Assembly: GCF_026341035.1 (NCBI RefSeq)
Contig: NZ_JAPEOQ010000001.1
Span: forward strand, 2,356,001 to 2,420,000
From: Streptomyces sp. NBC_01016
GTDB lineage: Bacteria; Actinomycetota; Actinomycetes; Streptomycetales; Streptomycetaceae
Direction of reading: 5' to 3'
Length of the DNA: 64,000 nt
Under the pieces are notes generated by a model. The model had not been told where the DNA came from and searched no databases. It saw only the letters and a list, made by a program, of their open reading frames with translations. The translations under genes were made by a program, and so were the position numbers. Positions 8,094-15,641 of this stretch are shown piece by piece. Numbering within the stretch: the stretch's first letter is position 1; the number at the start of each line of letters is the position of its first letter.

Positions 8094-8657
8094 TGTTGGT
8101 TCCTCCGGCGGGTGTGGGAGTTGCCGTGCTGGTCGCCTTGGCACACGCCTTCGGGTGTCGCGACCTCGTGTGATGAGGCATCTTGCCATTCGGACTTGCC
8201 GATTCAGGAGGTCAGGCATGTCAAAATCGGGTAACGGGTGCCCGAAGAGTGCCAACGACCCCCGGTTTCAGGGTGCATGGGGGGTACAGCATCTGCGGAA
8301 CTTCCGCCCCACGACCGGAGATCCTCCGGCGGACCGCCCGCCGTCTCACCATTCGGGCGGACTTCCCTCGTTTTGTGCGATCGACTTGTGGACTTGTCCA
8401 TATATTCGGCTATGAGTCATGTCACCGGGGCGTGATCGATCACGGGCGGGCTCGTCCCGGACACCGCCCGTCAGGTAAGAAGGATCCTTACACCCCTCAT
8501 CCGGGGCTCAGGGCGCGCGTGCGGCGCGTCCGTCGCGCAGGTGCCCACAGGGCGGCCCACGACAGGACCGTCCGGCGCGTGCGCGGTGCCCGCCCGTCCC
8601 TCAATCAGGGACGGAACCACCCTCAACCTGTGCAACATGACTTAAGGGGTCAGAAAA
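8094..8657. other. 564-bp divergent intergenic region, transporter versus malic enzyme
   Basis: No open frame with a convincing start or family match is seen. The region should hold both promoters. Visible elements are a perfect 14-bp palindrome CGTGATCGATCACG at 8431-8444, the near-palindrome GTAAGAAGGATCCTTAC about 40 bp further on, and an AT-rich patch (CCATATATTCGGCTATGA, about 8398-8415) that could contain a -10. I could not assign any of these to a known regulator. Confidence 0.5.
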
Positions 8658-9872
8658 GTGGCAGCGGAGATCGTCAACCCTCGCAGCGACGCGAGTACCG
8701 GCAACGAGGGCTCCGACGAGCCCTTCGATCCGGCTTTCGCGCTGCACCGTGGCGGCAAGATGGCCGTGCAGGCCACCGTGCCGGTCCGCGACAAGGACGA
8801 CCTGTCCCTGGCGTACACGCCCGGCGTCGCGAAGGTGTGCAGCGCGATCGCCGAGCAGCCGGAGCTCGTCCACGACTACACGTGGAAGTCGAGCGTCGTG
8901 GCCGTCGTGACGGACGGTTCAGCCGTTCTCGGACTCGGTGACATCGGTCCCGAGGCCTCCCTCCCGGTGATGGAGGGCAAGGCCATTCTCTTCAAGCAGT
9001 TCGGTGGCGTGGACGCGGTGCCGCTCGCGCTCTCGACGAACGACGTGGACGAGATCGTCGACACCGTCGTGCGCCTCGCCCCGTCCTTCGGCGGCGTGAA
9101 CCTCGAGGACATCTCGGCCCCGCGCTGCTTCGAGATCGAGAAGAAGCTCCAGGAGCGCCTCGACATCCCGGTCTTCCACGACGACCAGCACGGCACGGCC
9201 GTCGTGACGCTGGCCGCCCTGAAGAACGCGGCCCGGCTCAGCGGGCGGACGCTCGGCGAGCTGCGTGCCGTGATCTCCGGCGCCGGTGCTGCGGGCGTCG
9301 CGATCGCGAAGTTCCTTCTTGAGGCGGGCCTCGGCGACGTGGCGGTCACGGACCGCAAGGGCATCGTCAGCCGGGACCGCGAGGACCTCACGCCGGTCAA
9401 GCGTGAGCTCGCCGAGATCACCAACAAGGCGGGCCTGTCCGGCTCCCTCGAGGACGCCCTCGCGGGCGCCGACGTCTACATCGGTGTCTCCGGCGGTACG
9501 GTCCCCGAGCCCGCGGTCGCCTCCATGGCGCCGGGTTCCTTCGTGTTCGCGATGGCCAACCCGAACCCCGAGGTGCACCCCGACGTCGCGCACAAGTACG
9601 CGGCTGTCGTGGCGACCGGGCGTTCGGACTTCCCGAACCAGATCAACAATGTGCTCGCGTTCCCCGGCATCTTCGCCGGCGCGCTCCAGGTCCGGGCCTC
9701 CCGGATCACCGAGACGATGAAGATCGCCGCCGCCGAGGCGCTGGCCGCGGTGGTCGGCGACGAGCTGTCCGCCGAGTACGTGATCCCGTCGCCGTTCGAC
9801 GAGCGGGTGGCGCCGGCGGTTACGGCGGCGGTTGCCGCTGCGGCTCGGGCGGAGGGTGTGGCGCGCCGGTAG
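8658..9872 (+). CDS. NAD(P)-dependent malic enzyme
   Basis: The 404-residue enzyme decarboxylates malate to pyruvate with reduction of NAD(P). It is the short bacterial type without a phosphotransacetylase domain. Visible signatures are the YTPGVAKVC segment with the catalytic Tyr, GLGDIGPEASLPVMEGKAILFK containing the catalytic Lys, FHDDQHGTAVVTLA with metal-binding acids, and the Rossmann loop ISGAGAAGVAIAKFLL. It starts at GTG 8658. A strong hairpin terminator follows 63 bp downstream. The enzyme links C4 metabolism to pyruvate, complementary to the Kgd enzyme at 28.6 kb but not in the same operon. Confidence 0.95.
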   Translation: MAAEIVNPRSDASTGNEGSDEPFDPAFALHRGGKMAVQATVPVRDKDDLSLAYTPGVAKVCSAIAEQPELVHDYTWKSSVVAVVTDGSAVLGLGDIGPEASLPVMEGKAILFKQFGGVDAVPLALSTNDVDEIVDTVVRLAPSFGGVNLEDISAPRCFEIEKKLQERLDIPVFHDDQHGTAVVTLAALKNAARLSGRTLGELRAVISGAGAAGVAIAKFLLEAGLGDVAVTDRKGIVSRDREDLTPVKRELAEITNKAGLSGSLEDALAGADVYIGVSGGTVPEPAVASMAPGSFVFAMANPNPEVHPDVAHKYAAVVATGRSDFPNQINNVLAFPGIFAGALQVRASRITETMKIAAAEALAAVVGDELSAEYVIPSPFDERVAPAVTAAVAAAARAEGVARR

Positions 9873-9879
9873 CTTTCGG

Positions 9880-9931
9880 CTCGCTCGGCTTGCTTGGCTC
9901 GCTCGCCTTGCTTGGCTTGCTCGGCTCGTTT
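9880..9931. repeat. Short degenerate CT/GGCT repeats after malic enzyme
   Basis: Successive copies of GGCTCGCT, GGCTTGCT and close variants run for about 50 bp between the malic enzyme stop and its terminator. It looks like slipped-strand expansion of a GGCTYGCTY unit. No function is apparent. Confidence 0.5.
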
Positions 9932-9935
9932 GGTG

Positions 9936-9961
9936 AAGGCCCCGCCTCTGGCGGGGCCTTT
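9936..9961 (+). terminator. Rho-independent terminator of the malic enzyme gene
   Basis: AAGGCCCCGCC and GGCGGGGCCTT form a perfect 11-bp stem with a 3-nt loop and end in a short T run (TTT). The position, 63 bp after the stop, fits the malic enzyme transcript. Confidence 0.85.
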
Positions 9962-10049
9962 CCCGTGTTGGTGGCGTTGGTGGCTACGGGACGTGTGTCA
10001 CAGGTGGCGGAGGTTCCCCGGCCAGGGGACGGCGCCTATCGTCAAGGTC

Positions 10050-11012
10050 ATGTTCGCCGCCTACGCAGCCCGAATCGACCGTGATCAGCCGCTGAACGGC
10101 CTGGAGTTGGGGGAGCGGCCCGCCCCCGAGAACCGGCCCGGCTGGACCACCGTGAACGTCAAGGCCGCCTCCCTCAACCACCACGATCTGTGGTCGCTTC
10201 GCGGGGTCGGCCTGGGGGAGGAGTCCCTGCCGATGATCCTCGGCTGCGACGCCGCCGGGATCGACAGCGAGGGCAACGAGGTCGTCCTGCACTCCGTCAT
10301 CGGCCAGACCGGTTACGGGGTCGGGCCCCGCGAGAAGCGCTCGATCCTCACCGAGAAGTACCAGGGCACCTTCGCCGAGCAGGTCACCGTGCCCGAGTGG
10401 AACGTGCTGCGCAAGCCTCGCGAGTTGTCGTTCGAGGAGGCCGCGTGCCTGCCGACCGCGTGGCTCACCGCGTACCGGATGCTCTTCACCAACGCGGGCG
10501 TACGTCCCGGTGACTCGGTCCTCGTGCAGGGTGCGGGCGGCGGGGTCGCGACGGCCGCGATCGTGCTCGGCAAGGCGGCGGGGCTGCGGGTCTTCGCGAC
10601 CAGCCGTGACGAGGCGAAGCGCAAGCGGGCCCTGGAGCTCGGTGCCGAGGAGGCCGTGGAGACGGGTGCGCGGCTGTCGCAGCGGGTGGACGCCGTGATC
10701 GAGACGGTGGGCGCCGCCACCTGGTCGCACTCCGTCAAGTCCCTGAAGCCGGGCGGGACCCTGGTCATCTCGGGCGCGACGAGCGGGCCGAACCCGCCCG
10801 CCGCGGAACTGAACCGGATCTTCTTCCTCGAACTCAAGGTGGTCGGCTCCACCATGGGGTCCAAGGACGAGCTGGAGGACCTGCTGTCCTTCTGTGCCGC
10901 CACGGGTGTCCGGCCGGTGATCGACGAGGTGCTGCCGCTGGACCGGGCCCGTGAGGGCTTCCAGAAGATGGCCGGCGGCGAGCTGTTCGGGAAGGTCGTG
11001 CTGAGCGTCTGA
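10050..11012 (+). CDS. Zinc-type alcohol dehydrogenase / quinone oxidoreductase family protein (MDR)
   Basis: A 320-residue medium-chain dehydrogenase/reductase. The GroES-like N-terminal domain includes ASLNHHDLWSLRG and LGCDAAG; the nucleotide-binding domain has VLVQGAGGGVATAAI (about residues 155-170), an AxxGxxG variant seen in NADPH-dependent quinone oxidoreductases. The Cys ligands of the structural zinc lobe are absent, so a zinc-independent reductase is likely. The start is taken at ATG 10050 because the upstream in-frame extension runs through the terminator region. A hairpin with a T-rich tail follows the stop. Confidence 0.9.
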   Translation: MFAAYAARIDRDQPLNGLELGERPAPENRPGWTTVNVKAASLNHHDLWSLRGVGLGEESLPMILGCDAAGIDSEGNEVVLHSVIGQTGYGVGPREKRSILTEKYQGTFAEQVTVPEWNVLRKPRELSFEEAACLPTAWLTAYRMLFTNAGVRPGDSVLVQGAGGGVATAAIVLGKAAGLRVFATSRDEAKRKRALELGAEEAVETGARLSQRVDAVIETVGAATWSHSVKSLKPGGTLVISGATSGPNPPAAELNRIFFLELKVVGSTMGSKDELEDLLSFCAATGVRPVIDEVLPLDRAREGFQKMAGGELFGKVVLSV

Positions 11013-11024
11013 CGCGGCGCTGGG

Positions 11025-11061
11025 AGGGGCGTGCCGGTGGTCTGCCGGGGCGCCCCTTTTT
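11025..11061 (+). terminator. Terminator after the MDR dehydrogenase
   Basis: AGGGGCG pairs with CGCCCCT, and the second arm is followed directly by TTTT. The intervening GCCGG-rich segment may fold further. It separates the dehydrogenase from the HTH/Clp-N operon promoter that begins only about 20 bp later. Confidence 0.65.
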
Positions 11062-11073
11062 CGCGTCCAGATT

Positions 11074-11119
11074 GTCAACTGCGGTTGACGCCTGATGCCC
11101 GTCAACCTACATTGACAAC
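11074..11119 (+). promoter_or_regulatory. Promoter with paired operators for the HTH/Clp-N operon
   Basis: Two GTCAA-N6-TTGAC palindromes lie at 11074-11089 (GTCAACTGCGGTTGAC) and 11101-11116 (GTCAACCTACATTGAC), 27 bp centre to centre. A vegetative-type promoter overlaps them: TTGACG at 11085-11090, 17-bp spacer, TACATT at 11108-11113. A transcription start 7 bp further would coincide with the ATG at 11120, which has no Shine-Dalgarno motif, so the message is probably leaderless. The operator placement suggests repression, most simply autorepression by the small HTH protein. Confidence 0.7.
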
Positions 11120-11329
11120 ATGACTGATGCGACGGATCTCGCCGAGCAGGCGGGGGCCCGCGATCCGCGGGTCGGGCTGCGGGCGGTCGCCGCGTTGCGG
11201 CGGCTCCTTGAGCAGCTGGAAGCGGTACAGGTGCGCAGTGCGCGCAATCAGGGCTGGTCGTGGCAGGGGATCGCGGCCGAACTCGGGGTCAGCCGGCAGG
11301 CCGTGCACAAGAAGTACGGGAGGCGATGA
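11120..11329 (+). CDS. Small helix-turn-helix DNA-binding protein
   Basis: The 69-residue protein is a helical segment followed by a clear HTH near the C-terminus (WSWQGIAAELGVSRQAVHKKYG, split by the usual AELGVS turn). It is likely a dimeric repressor that acts through the N-terminal amphipathic helix. It lies 3 bp before the Clp-N gene, so both are co-transcribed, and the paired operators over its own promoter suggest autoregulation. Such small HTH genes next to Clp N-domain genes recur in Streptomyces. Confidence 0.85.
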   Translation: MTDATDLAEQAGARDPRVGLRAVAALRRLLEQLEAVQVRSARNQGWSWQGIAAELGVSRQAVHKKYGRR

Positions 11330-11332
11330 ACG

Positions 11333-11890
11333 ATGTTCGAGAGGTTCACCCAGGGTGCGCGGGACGTGGTGAAGGGGGCCGTCGCCCAGGCCGAGCGGGA
11401 GCGTGCGGAGCGCGTCGACGAGGGGCACGTGTTGCTCGCGCTCCTCGACGGGAGTGGGACGCGCGGCGCGTTTGCGCTCGGGGCGCTCGGGGCGGATACG
11501 GAGGAGCGGCGTGCGTCGATCGGGCGGGCGCTTGCGGGGGTTCGGCGCAGGGCGGGGCTTTCGCGGGCCGACGCGGAGGCGCTTGCGGGGATCGGGATCG
11601 ATGTGGAGGAGGTCGTTTCGCGGGTCGAACAGGCCCATGGTGAGGGGGTGTTGACCGGTGGGCGGCGGGTCGGTGGGCGGCGGCCGTTCAGCCGTGAGGC
11701 CAAGGGGGTGCTCGAATCCTCCCTGCGTATCGCCCTCGCTCACCACGACCGGGCGATCGGCGACGAGCACGTGCTGCTCGCGCTTGCTACCCGGCCGGGT
11801 GTCGCCTCCGAGGTGTTGGCGGAGCACGGGGTGACCGTGGCGGGGATCGAGCGGGTGCTGTACGGGGGCGGGGAGGCGGTGGCGGGCTGA
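11333..11890 (+). CDS. Clp N-terminal domain protein (double Clp repeat, no ATPase)
   Basis: A 185-residue protein built of Clp_N repeats. The first has FERFTQGARDVVKGA...VDEGHVLLALLDGSG, the second FSREAKGVLESSLRIAL...IGDEHVLLALATRPG. In ClpA/ClpC these repeats bind adaptors and substrates, but no AAA+ module follows here. It may therefore be a stand-alone adaptor, or a decoy for ClpC-type unfoldases. It is encoded 3 bp after the HTH gene and preceded by GGGAGG. The stop lies 7 bp from the end of the convergent PadR gene. Confidence 0.85.
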   Translation: MFERFTQGARDVVKGAVAQAERERAERVDEGHVLLALLDGSGTRGAFALGALGADTEERRASIGRALAGVRRRAGLSRADAEALAGIGIDVEEVVSRVEQAHGEGVLTGGRRVGGRRPFSREAKGVLESSLRIALAHHDRAIGDEHVLLALATRPGVASEVLAEHGVTVAGIERVLYGGGEAVAG

Positions 11891-11897
11891 GCCGGGC

Positions 11898-12887
11898 CTA
11901 CGCCTTCGGTGTCCGTAGGGTCGCGCCGATGCGGGTCGCCGCCTCCGTCAAGTGGCGGCGGGCCTCGCCGAGTTGGGAGTTCGTGACGCCGTGGTCGCGG
12001 GCCGCGTCGCGGATGTCGTCACGGAAGCGGTCCAGGAGGCGGTCCAGGTCGCGGGCCGGGTCGCCGCTGGTGGAAGCGTCCTCCGTCGCCCAGGACGGAA
12101 CGTACTCGGTGGGCACCTCGTCGCTCGGCGGGCGGTACTGGGGCTCGGCCGGGGCCGTGGGTCCGGCGTCCTTGCTCCAGGACTTGCCGAACTCGCCGAA
12201 TTCCTTGGCCAGTTCCGTGAGGCCCTCGCGCACCCCCGTCGGCCAGTCGCCGCGCGTGAAGTGGACCTGCACCTGCTCCTGGACGCGCTTGGCCATGCGC
12301 TGGAAGTCCTCCGCCGCCTGCGCCCGCACCTGCTCCTGCGACTCCTTGGCCTGGCGGCGCGCCCGCTGGGCCTCCTCGCGGGCCCGGCGGCTCTCGTCCT
12401 TCGCGCGCCGCGCCTGCTCCTTCCACTCGTGCTTGGCGCGCCGCACCTCCTCCTTGGTGGCGTCCCAGGCCTCCTTGTTGGTGAAGTCACCCGGTCCCGT
12501 GCGGGTCCGGGACGCGGCGGCACGCACCTCGCGGCGCAGATCGCCCGCCGCTCCCCGCACGTCGTCCCTGATCTCCGCCGCCAGCTCGGCCACGGACTCG
12601 CGGATCTCCAGCTCGAGGTCGGCCAGCTCGCCGCTGCGATCCGCCAGTTCGGCACGGCCCGCTTCGGTGATCGCGTAGACCTTCCGGCCGCCCTCCGTGG
12701 TGTGCGTGACCAGGCCCTCGGACTCCAGCTTGGCGAGGCGCGGGTAGACCGTGCCGGCCGAGGGCGCGTACAGCCCTTGGAAGCGCTCTTCGAGCAGACG
12801 GATCACCTCGTACCCGTGGCGCGGCGCCTCGTCGAGCAGCTTCAGCAGGTAGAGGCGCAGGCGGCCGTGGGCGAAGACGGGGGGCAT
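11898..12887 (-). CDS. PadR family transcriptional regulator with long charged coiled-coil tail
   Basis: Residues 1-85 are a PadR winged-helix domain (LYLLKLLDEAPRHGYEVI, TVYPRLAKLESEGLV). The following region to about residue 215 is extremely rich in Arg, Glu and Ala with long helical heptads, unlike the short C-terminal dimer helix of classic PadR. The last part has an acidic patch and a final helical stretch. The gene follows the DUF4097 gene by 1 bp, so the two form an operon, and the regulator probably controls it through AT-rich sites upstream at 13846-13879. The coiled coil may let it sense a partner or the envelope. Confidence 0.88.
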   Translation of the reverse strand: MPPVFAHGRLRLYLLKLLDEAPRHGYEVIRLLEERFQGLYAPSAGTVYPRLAKLESEGLVTHTTEGGRKVYAITEAGRAELADRSGELADLELEIRESVAELAAEIRDDVRGAAGDLRREVRAAASRTRTGPGDFTNKEAWDATKEEVRRAKHEWKEQARRAKDESRRAREEAQRARRQAKESQEQVRAQAAEDFQRMAKRVQEQVQVHFTRGDWPTGVREGLTELAKEFGEFGKSWSKDAGPTAPAEPQYRPPSDEVPTEYVPSWATEDASTSGDPARDLDRLLDRFRDDIRDAARDHGVTNSQLGEARRHLTEAATRIGATLRTPKA

Positions 12888-12888
12888 G

Positions 12889-13809
12889 TCAGAGCACCTT
12901 CTTGTCGGCGGGGGCAGCGGGGGCAGCGGGGTCGGCAGGGGCGGCGGGGTCGGCGTCCCCCGGCTCGGGGGCGTCCGAGGGCTCCGGAGGGTGCGGGGCC
13001 TCTTCCGATGGGGGCCTGCGCAGCAGGGCGATCGATCCGGAGACCGTCGTCGCCTTCAGTTTGCCGGTGCCCGCGCCCAGGCGGCCGGTGATCTTGTGCG
13101 CGCCCCAGGAACCCGCCACCCGCAGGCCCTCAAAAGCGTTCGACACCGCTCCGCTCGCTGTGTTCGCCTCGACCTCCGTGTCCGCCGGGTGCGGGATGCG
13201 GATGGCGATCTCACCGGAGACGCTCGTCAGGCTCACGTCCGTGGGCCCCGCGGGGTCCAGGTCCACGATCATCGACCCGCTCACCGTGTCCGCCTTCACG
13301 AAGGAGCCCGAGCCGTCGACGACGGTCAGGTCCCCGGAGACCGAGTTGAACCGGAGGTCGCCGGTGACCGCCTGCGCCTCGACGCCACCGGACACCGTGC
13401 TGGTGCGCACCGGGCCCGTGACACCGACGAGTGTCGTGTCGCCGGTGACGCCCTTCACCTCCGTGGGCCCCTCCGTGCCCGAGACCACCGCGCCCGCGCC
13501 CACCACGCCGACCTCGACCCGCGTGTCCGCCGGCACCGCGAGCGAGACGACCGCGCTGCGGTTCCAGCCCTTGCGGTCGAGCCACTTGAGGAAGCCCTTC
13601 CAGGGCAGATCGTCGTACGCGACGGTGAGGGTGCCGTCCGACTGCGTCACGCGCAGGGGCGGTCCCTCGATCTCCGAGACCTCCAGACGGGCCGGGCCCT
13701 CGGCCGTCCCCACCACATTCACCGCACCACTCACGATGCGTACGTGCAGGGCCGACACCGGCTCGTCGAAGACGAGCTTCTGCGGCTCCGTGACGGACCA
13801 CTCGGTCAT
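12889..13809 (-). CDS. DUF4097 family beta-strand repeat protein
   Basis: The 306-residue protein has the repeated short strands of DUF4097/adhesin-like domains, with recurring VSG and TVSG turns (for example TSTVSGGVEAQAVTGDL and FNSVSGDLTVVDG). The fold is a right-handed beta solenoid. The C-terminal 40 residues are Ala/Pro/Glu-rich and probably disordered. There is no signal peptide or membrane helix, so it is predicted cytosolic. It is the first gene of a two-gene operon with the PadR regulator. The function of the family is not known; envelope-stress association has been suggested for homologues. Confidence 0.85.
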   Translation of the reverse strand: MTEWSVTEPQKLVFDEPVSALHVRIVSGAVNVVGTAEGPARLEVSEIEGPPLRVTQSDGTLTVAYDDLPWKGFLKWLDRKGWNRSAVVSLAVPADTRVEVGVVGAGAVVSGTEGPTEVKGVTGDTTLVGVTGPVRTSTVSGGVEAQAVTGDLRFNSVSGDLTVVDGSGSFVKADTVSGSMIVDLDPAGPTDVSLTSVSGEIAIRIPHPADTEVEANTASGAVSNAFEGLRVAGSWGAHKITGRLGAGTGKLKATTVSGSIALLRRPPSEEAPHPPEPSDAPEPGDADPAAPADPAAPAAPADKKVL

Positions 13810-13845
13810 GGTGCGACCTCCTCGACGGCCGGGAGTGAACGCGCC

Positions 13846-13879
13846 ATATCGCGTTCTCTGTCAAACACGATATATCGCG
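13846..13879 (-). promoter_or_regulatory. ATATCG-rich operator upstream of the DUF4097-PadR operon
   Basis: The sequence holds ATATCGCG (13846-13853) and CGATATATCG (13868-13877), which form both a spaced inverted repeat (ATATCG...CGATAT) and a 10-bp palindrome. AT-rich dyads of this kind are typical PadR targets. It lies 37-70 bp upstream of the DUF4097 start, where a promoter should be. Confidence 0.6.
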
Positions 13880-13978
13880 GTTGGGGAAAGTCAAGACTGT
13901 CGCGGAAGTCCGTGCCCCGACGCCCGGTAGGCCGTCCAATTGCTGCGGTAATGCACCGACTTGCCCTAGCGTGGGGCC

Positions 13979-14818
13979 ATGTCGTCCCTCGAACCCGCCG
14001 GTGCGCTGCTGCTCTGCCGTGCCGAACCGTCCGTCGTCGGGCCCGCCGCCCAGCTGCTGCGCGAGCGGATGCTGCTCACCCGCGCCGGACGTGAGTGGAG
14101 CGTCCTCGTACCCGAGGCGAAGCCGTGGCTGTCCATGGAGGACGGCGGCGGTGAACCCGTCGACCGGGTGCTCGGCGGCTGGGCGGGCGCGCTCGCCGTC
14201 GGCGCGACCTGGCCGGTGCTCGCGCTGTGGTGGGACGCCGACCGCAGCGGGTTCACGCTGGCCTCCGGGTTCCGCCGCCCCGTCGGTTACGAGTGGCTGG
14301 CGAACGGCACCCCGGTCGGCGAGGCCGAGGCGCTGCGCACCTTCGCGGCGCGCCTGGGCCTGGATCCCGTACTCGACCTGCAGGCCCTCGAAGCCCTCGC
14401 GAAACCCGACACCGGCGACAGTGCGGCCGACGCGCGCGCCCGCATGCTGGGTCTGCTCGCGGTGCTCACCCGCACCGGACTCGCCCTCCCCGCAGGACTG
14501 ACCCCCGGCGAACCCGCCGACCGGCTGCGCGAGGTCGCGCGGATCCAGCCGGACGCGCAGCAGATCAGCTGGTCGGGCTGGCGCGACGCCGTGCACGCCG
14601 AGCTCGATGTCGTGGAGGCCACGAGCGTCGGCCCCTGGCTGCGCGGACCCAGGGCGCGGCTGATCGTGGCCGCCCAGCTCGCGGCCGGGCTGCCGCTCAC
14701 CGTGCACGGCCTGCGGCGGCGCAGCGGCGGCTGGACCACCGCCGGGGCGCTTCTCCTGCTGCACGGGGCGCTCGGGTTCGCGTACGACAGGATGCGCGCG
14801 GCACGTAGGGCCGGTTAG
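13979..14818 (+). CDS. Hypothetical protein conserved in Streptomyces
   Basis: I do not recognise a named domain in this 279-residue protein. It is rich in Ala, Leu, Gly and Trp, with GGWAGALAVGATWPVLALWWDAD near residue 62 and a hydrophobic C-terminal segment (TTAGALLLLHGALGFAY) that could be a buried helix or a single membrane helix. Codon use is typical for the genome, so it is a genuine gene. It starts at ATG 13979 and is convergent with the small DUF6104-like gene. It could be a cytosolic enzyme-like protein, but no catalytic motif is visible. Confidence 0.75.
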   Translation: MSSLEPAGALLLCRAEPSVVGPAAQLLRERMLLTRAGREWSVLVPEAKPWLSMEDGGGEPVDRVLGGWAGALAVGATWPVLALWWDADRSGFTLASGFRRPVGYEWLANGTPVGEAEALRTFAARLGLDPVLDLQALEALAKPDTGDSAADARARMLGLLAVLTRTGLALPAGLTPGEPADRLREVARIQPDAQQISWSGWRDAVHAELDVVEATSVGPWLRGPRARLIVAAQLAAGLPLTVHGLRRRSGGWTTAGALLLLHGALGFAYDRMRAARRAG

Positions 14819-14837
14819 TCGGATAGCCGGTTGGCGC

Positions 14838-15026
14838 CTACTCGTCGTCGTCCTCGTCCTCGTCGTCGAGCCGCGCCAACCACGTGGCGAGTCGCTCCAC
14901 CGGGACCTCGAAGTCCGGGTTGAGGTCGACGAACGTCCGCAGCTGCTCGGCGAGCCACTCGAAGGTGACCTCCTCCTCGCCTCGCCGCTTCTCCAGCTCT
15001 TCGATGCCGCGGTCCGTGAAGTACAT
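14838..15026 (-). CDS. Small acidic protein, DUF6104-like
   Basis: A 62-residue protein with MYFTDRGIEELEKRRGEEEV at the start, a WLAEQL helix, and an all-acidic C-terminus (DDEDEDDDE). It resembles the Streptomyces-wide family annotated DUF6104, of unknown function. Size, charge and a conserved start suggest a small regulatory or binding protein. It lies just before the Trypco1 gene but on the opposite strand, so there is no operon link. Confidence 0.7.
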   Translation of the reverse strand: MYFTDRGIEELEKRRGEEEVTFEWLAEQLRTFVDLNPDFEVPVERLATWLARLDDEDEDDDE

Positions 15027-15203
15027 GGGGCTGTTTCTCCTGCGTGCGGGGCCCGCGCGGGCGCGCGGGCGTGGTGTGACTGCCCACCCAGCCTATGGGG
15101 GCCGGCGACCATGAAGCCCGCCCGAGGGGTAGCTCCCGCTCATCCAGGGAAGGACCCTTGTCCCGCATGGGAGGTCGCGGGGAACGGGAAACGGGGGAGC
15201 GGT

Positions 15204-15641
15204 ATGGGGCAGGAAGTGACCAGGGTCGCGCGGATCGCGCTGCCGGACGGGACGCCGGTGTGGGCCCGGATATCCGGTGCGACCGATGAACTGGGTGTGA
15301 CCGAAGGGGAGTTGTCGTACTCCGACACAGGAATCACCGACCGCGTGGAGGCGAGTGTCGAGAGTCTGCACGCGCTCGTGACGGGGGTCGCGCGCTCCCT
15401 CGCACGGCCGCTGCGTGCCGTGCGCCCCGACGAGGTGAGCGTCGAATTCGGCGTCGAGCTGACGGCCAAGGCGGGCAAGGTCGTCGGGCTGCTCGCGGAC
15501 GGTGAGGCGAAGGCGGGTATCAAGGTCACGCTGACCTGGAACGAAGGGCCGCCGGACCTGGAGAATCCGGACCCCGGCGCGTACCCCGGCGCCCCGGCGC
15601 ACGGGGGAGCCGATCCGACCGTCGCCGGGGCCGGGGCATGA
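15204..15641 (+). CDS. Trypco1-like (CU044_2847-type) trypsin-associated small protein
   Basis: The 145-residue product has a beta-strand core (RIALPDGTPVWARI, EVSVEFGVELTAKAGKVVGL, KVTLTWN) that matches the trypsin-co-occurring domain family, found beside trypsin-like proteases in NTP-dependent conflict systems. The conserved SVEFGVEL...AGKV pattern is the best evidence. The Pro/Gly-rich tail is probably disordered. Its stop overlaps the protease start by 4 bp (ATGA), so the two are coupled. It might be a substrate or a regulator of the protease. ATG 15204 is selected for its GGGGGAG site; the upstream in-frame extension lacks family similarity. Confidence 0.75.
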   Translation: MGQEVTRVARIALPDGTPVWARISGATDELGVTEGELSYSDTGITDRVEASVESLHALVTGVARSLARPLRAVRPDEVSVEFGVELTAKAGKVVGLLADGEAKAGIKVTLTWNEGPPDLENPDPGAYPGAPAHGGADPTVAGAGA

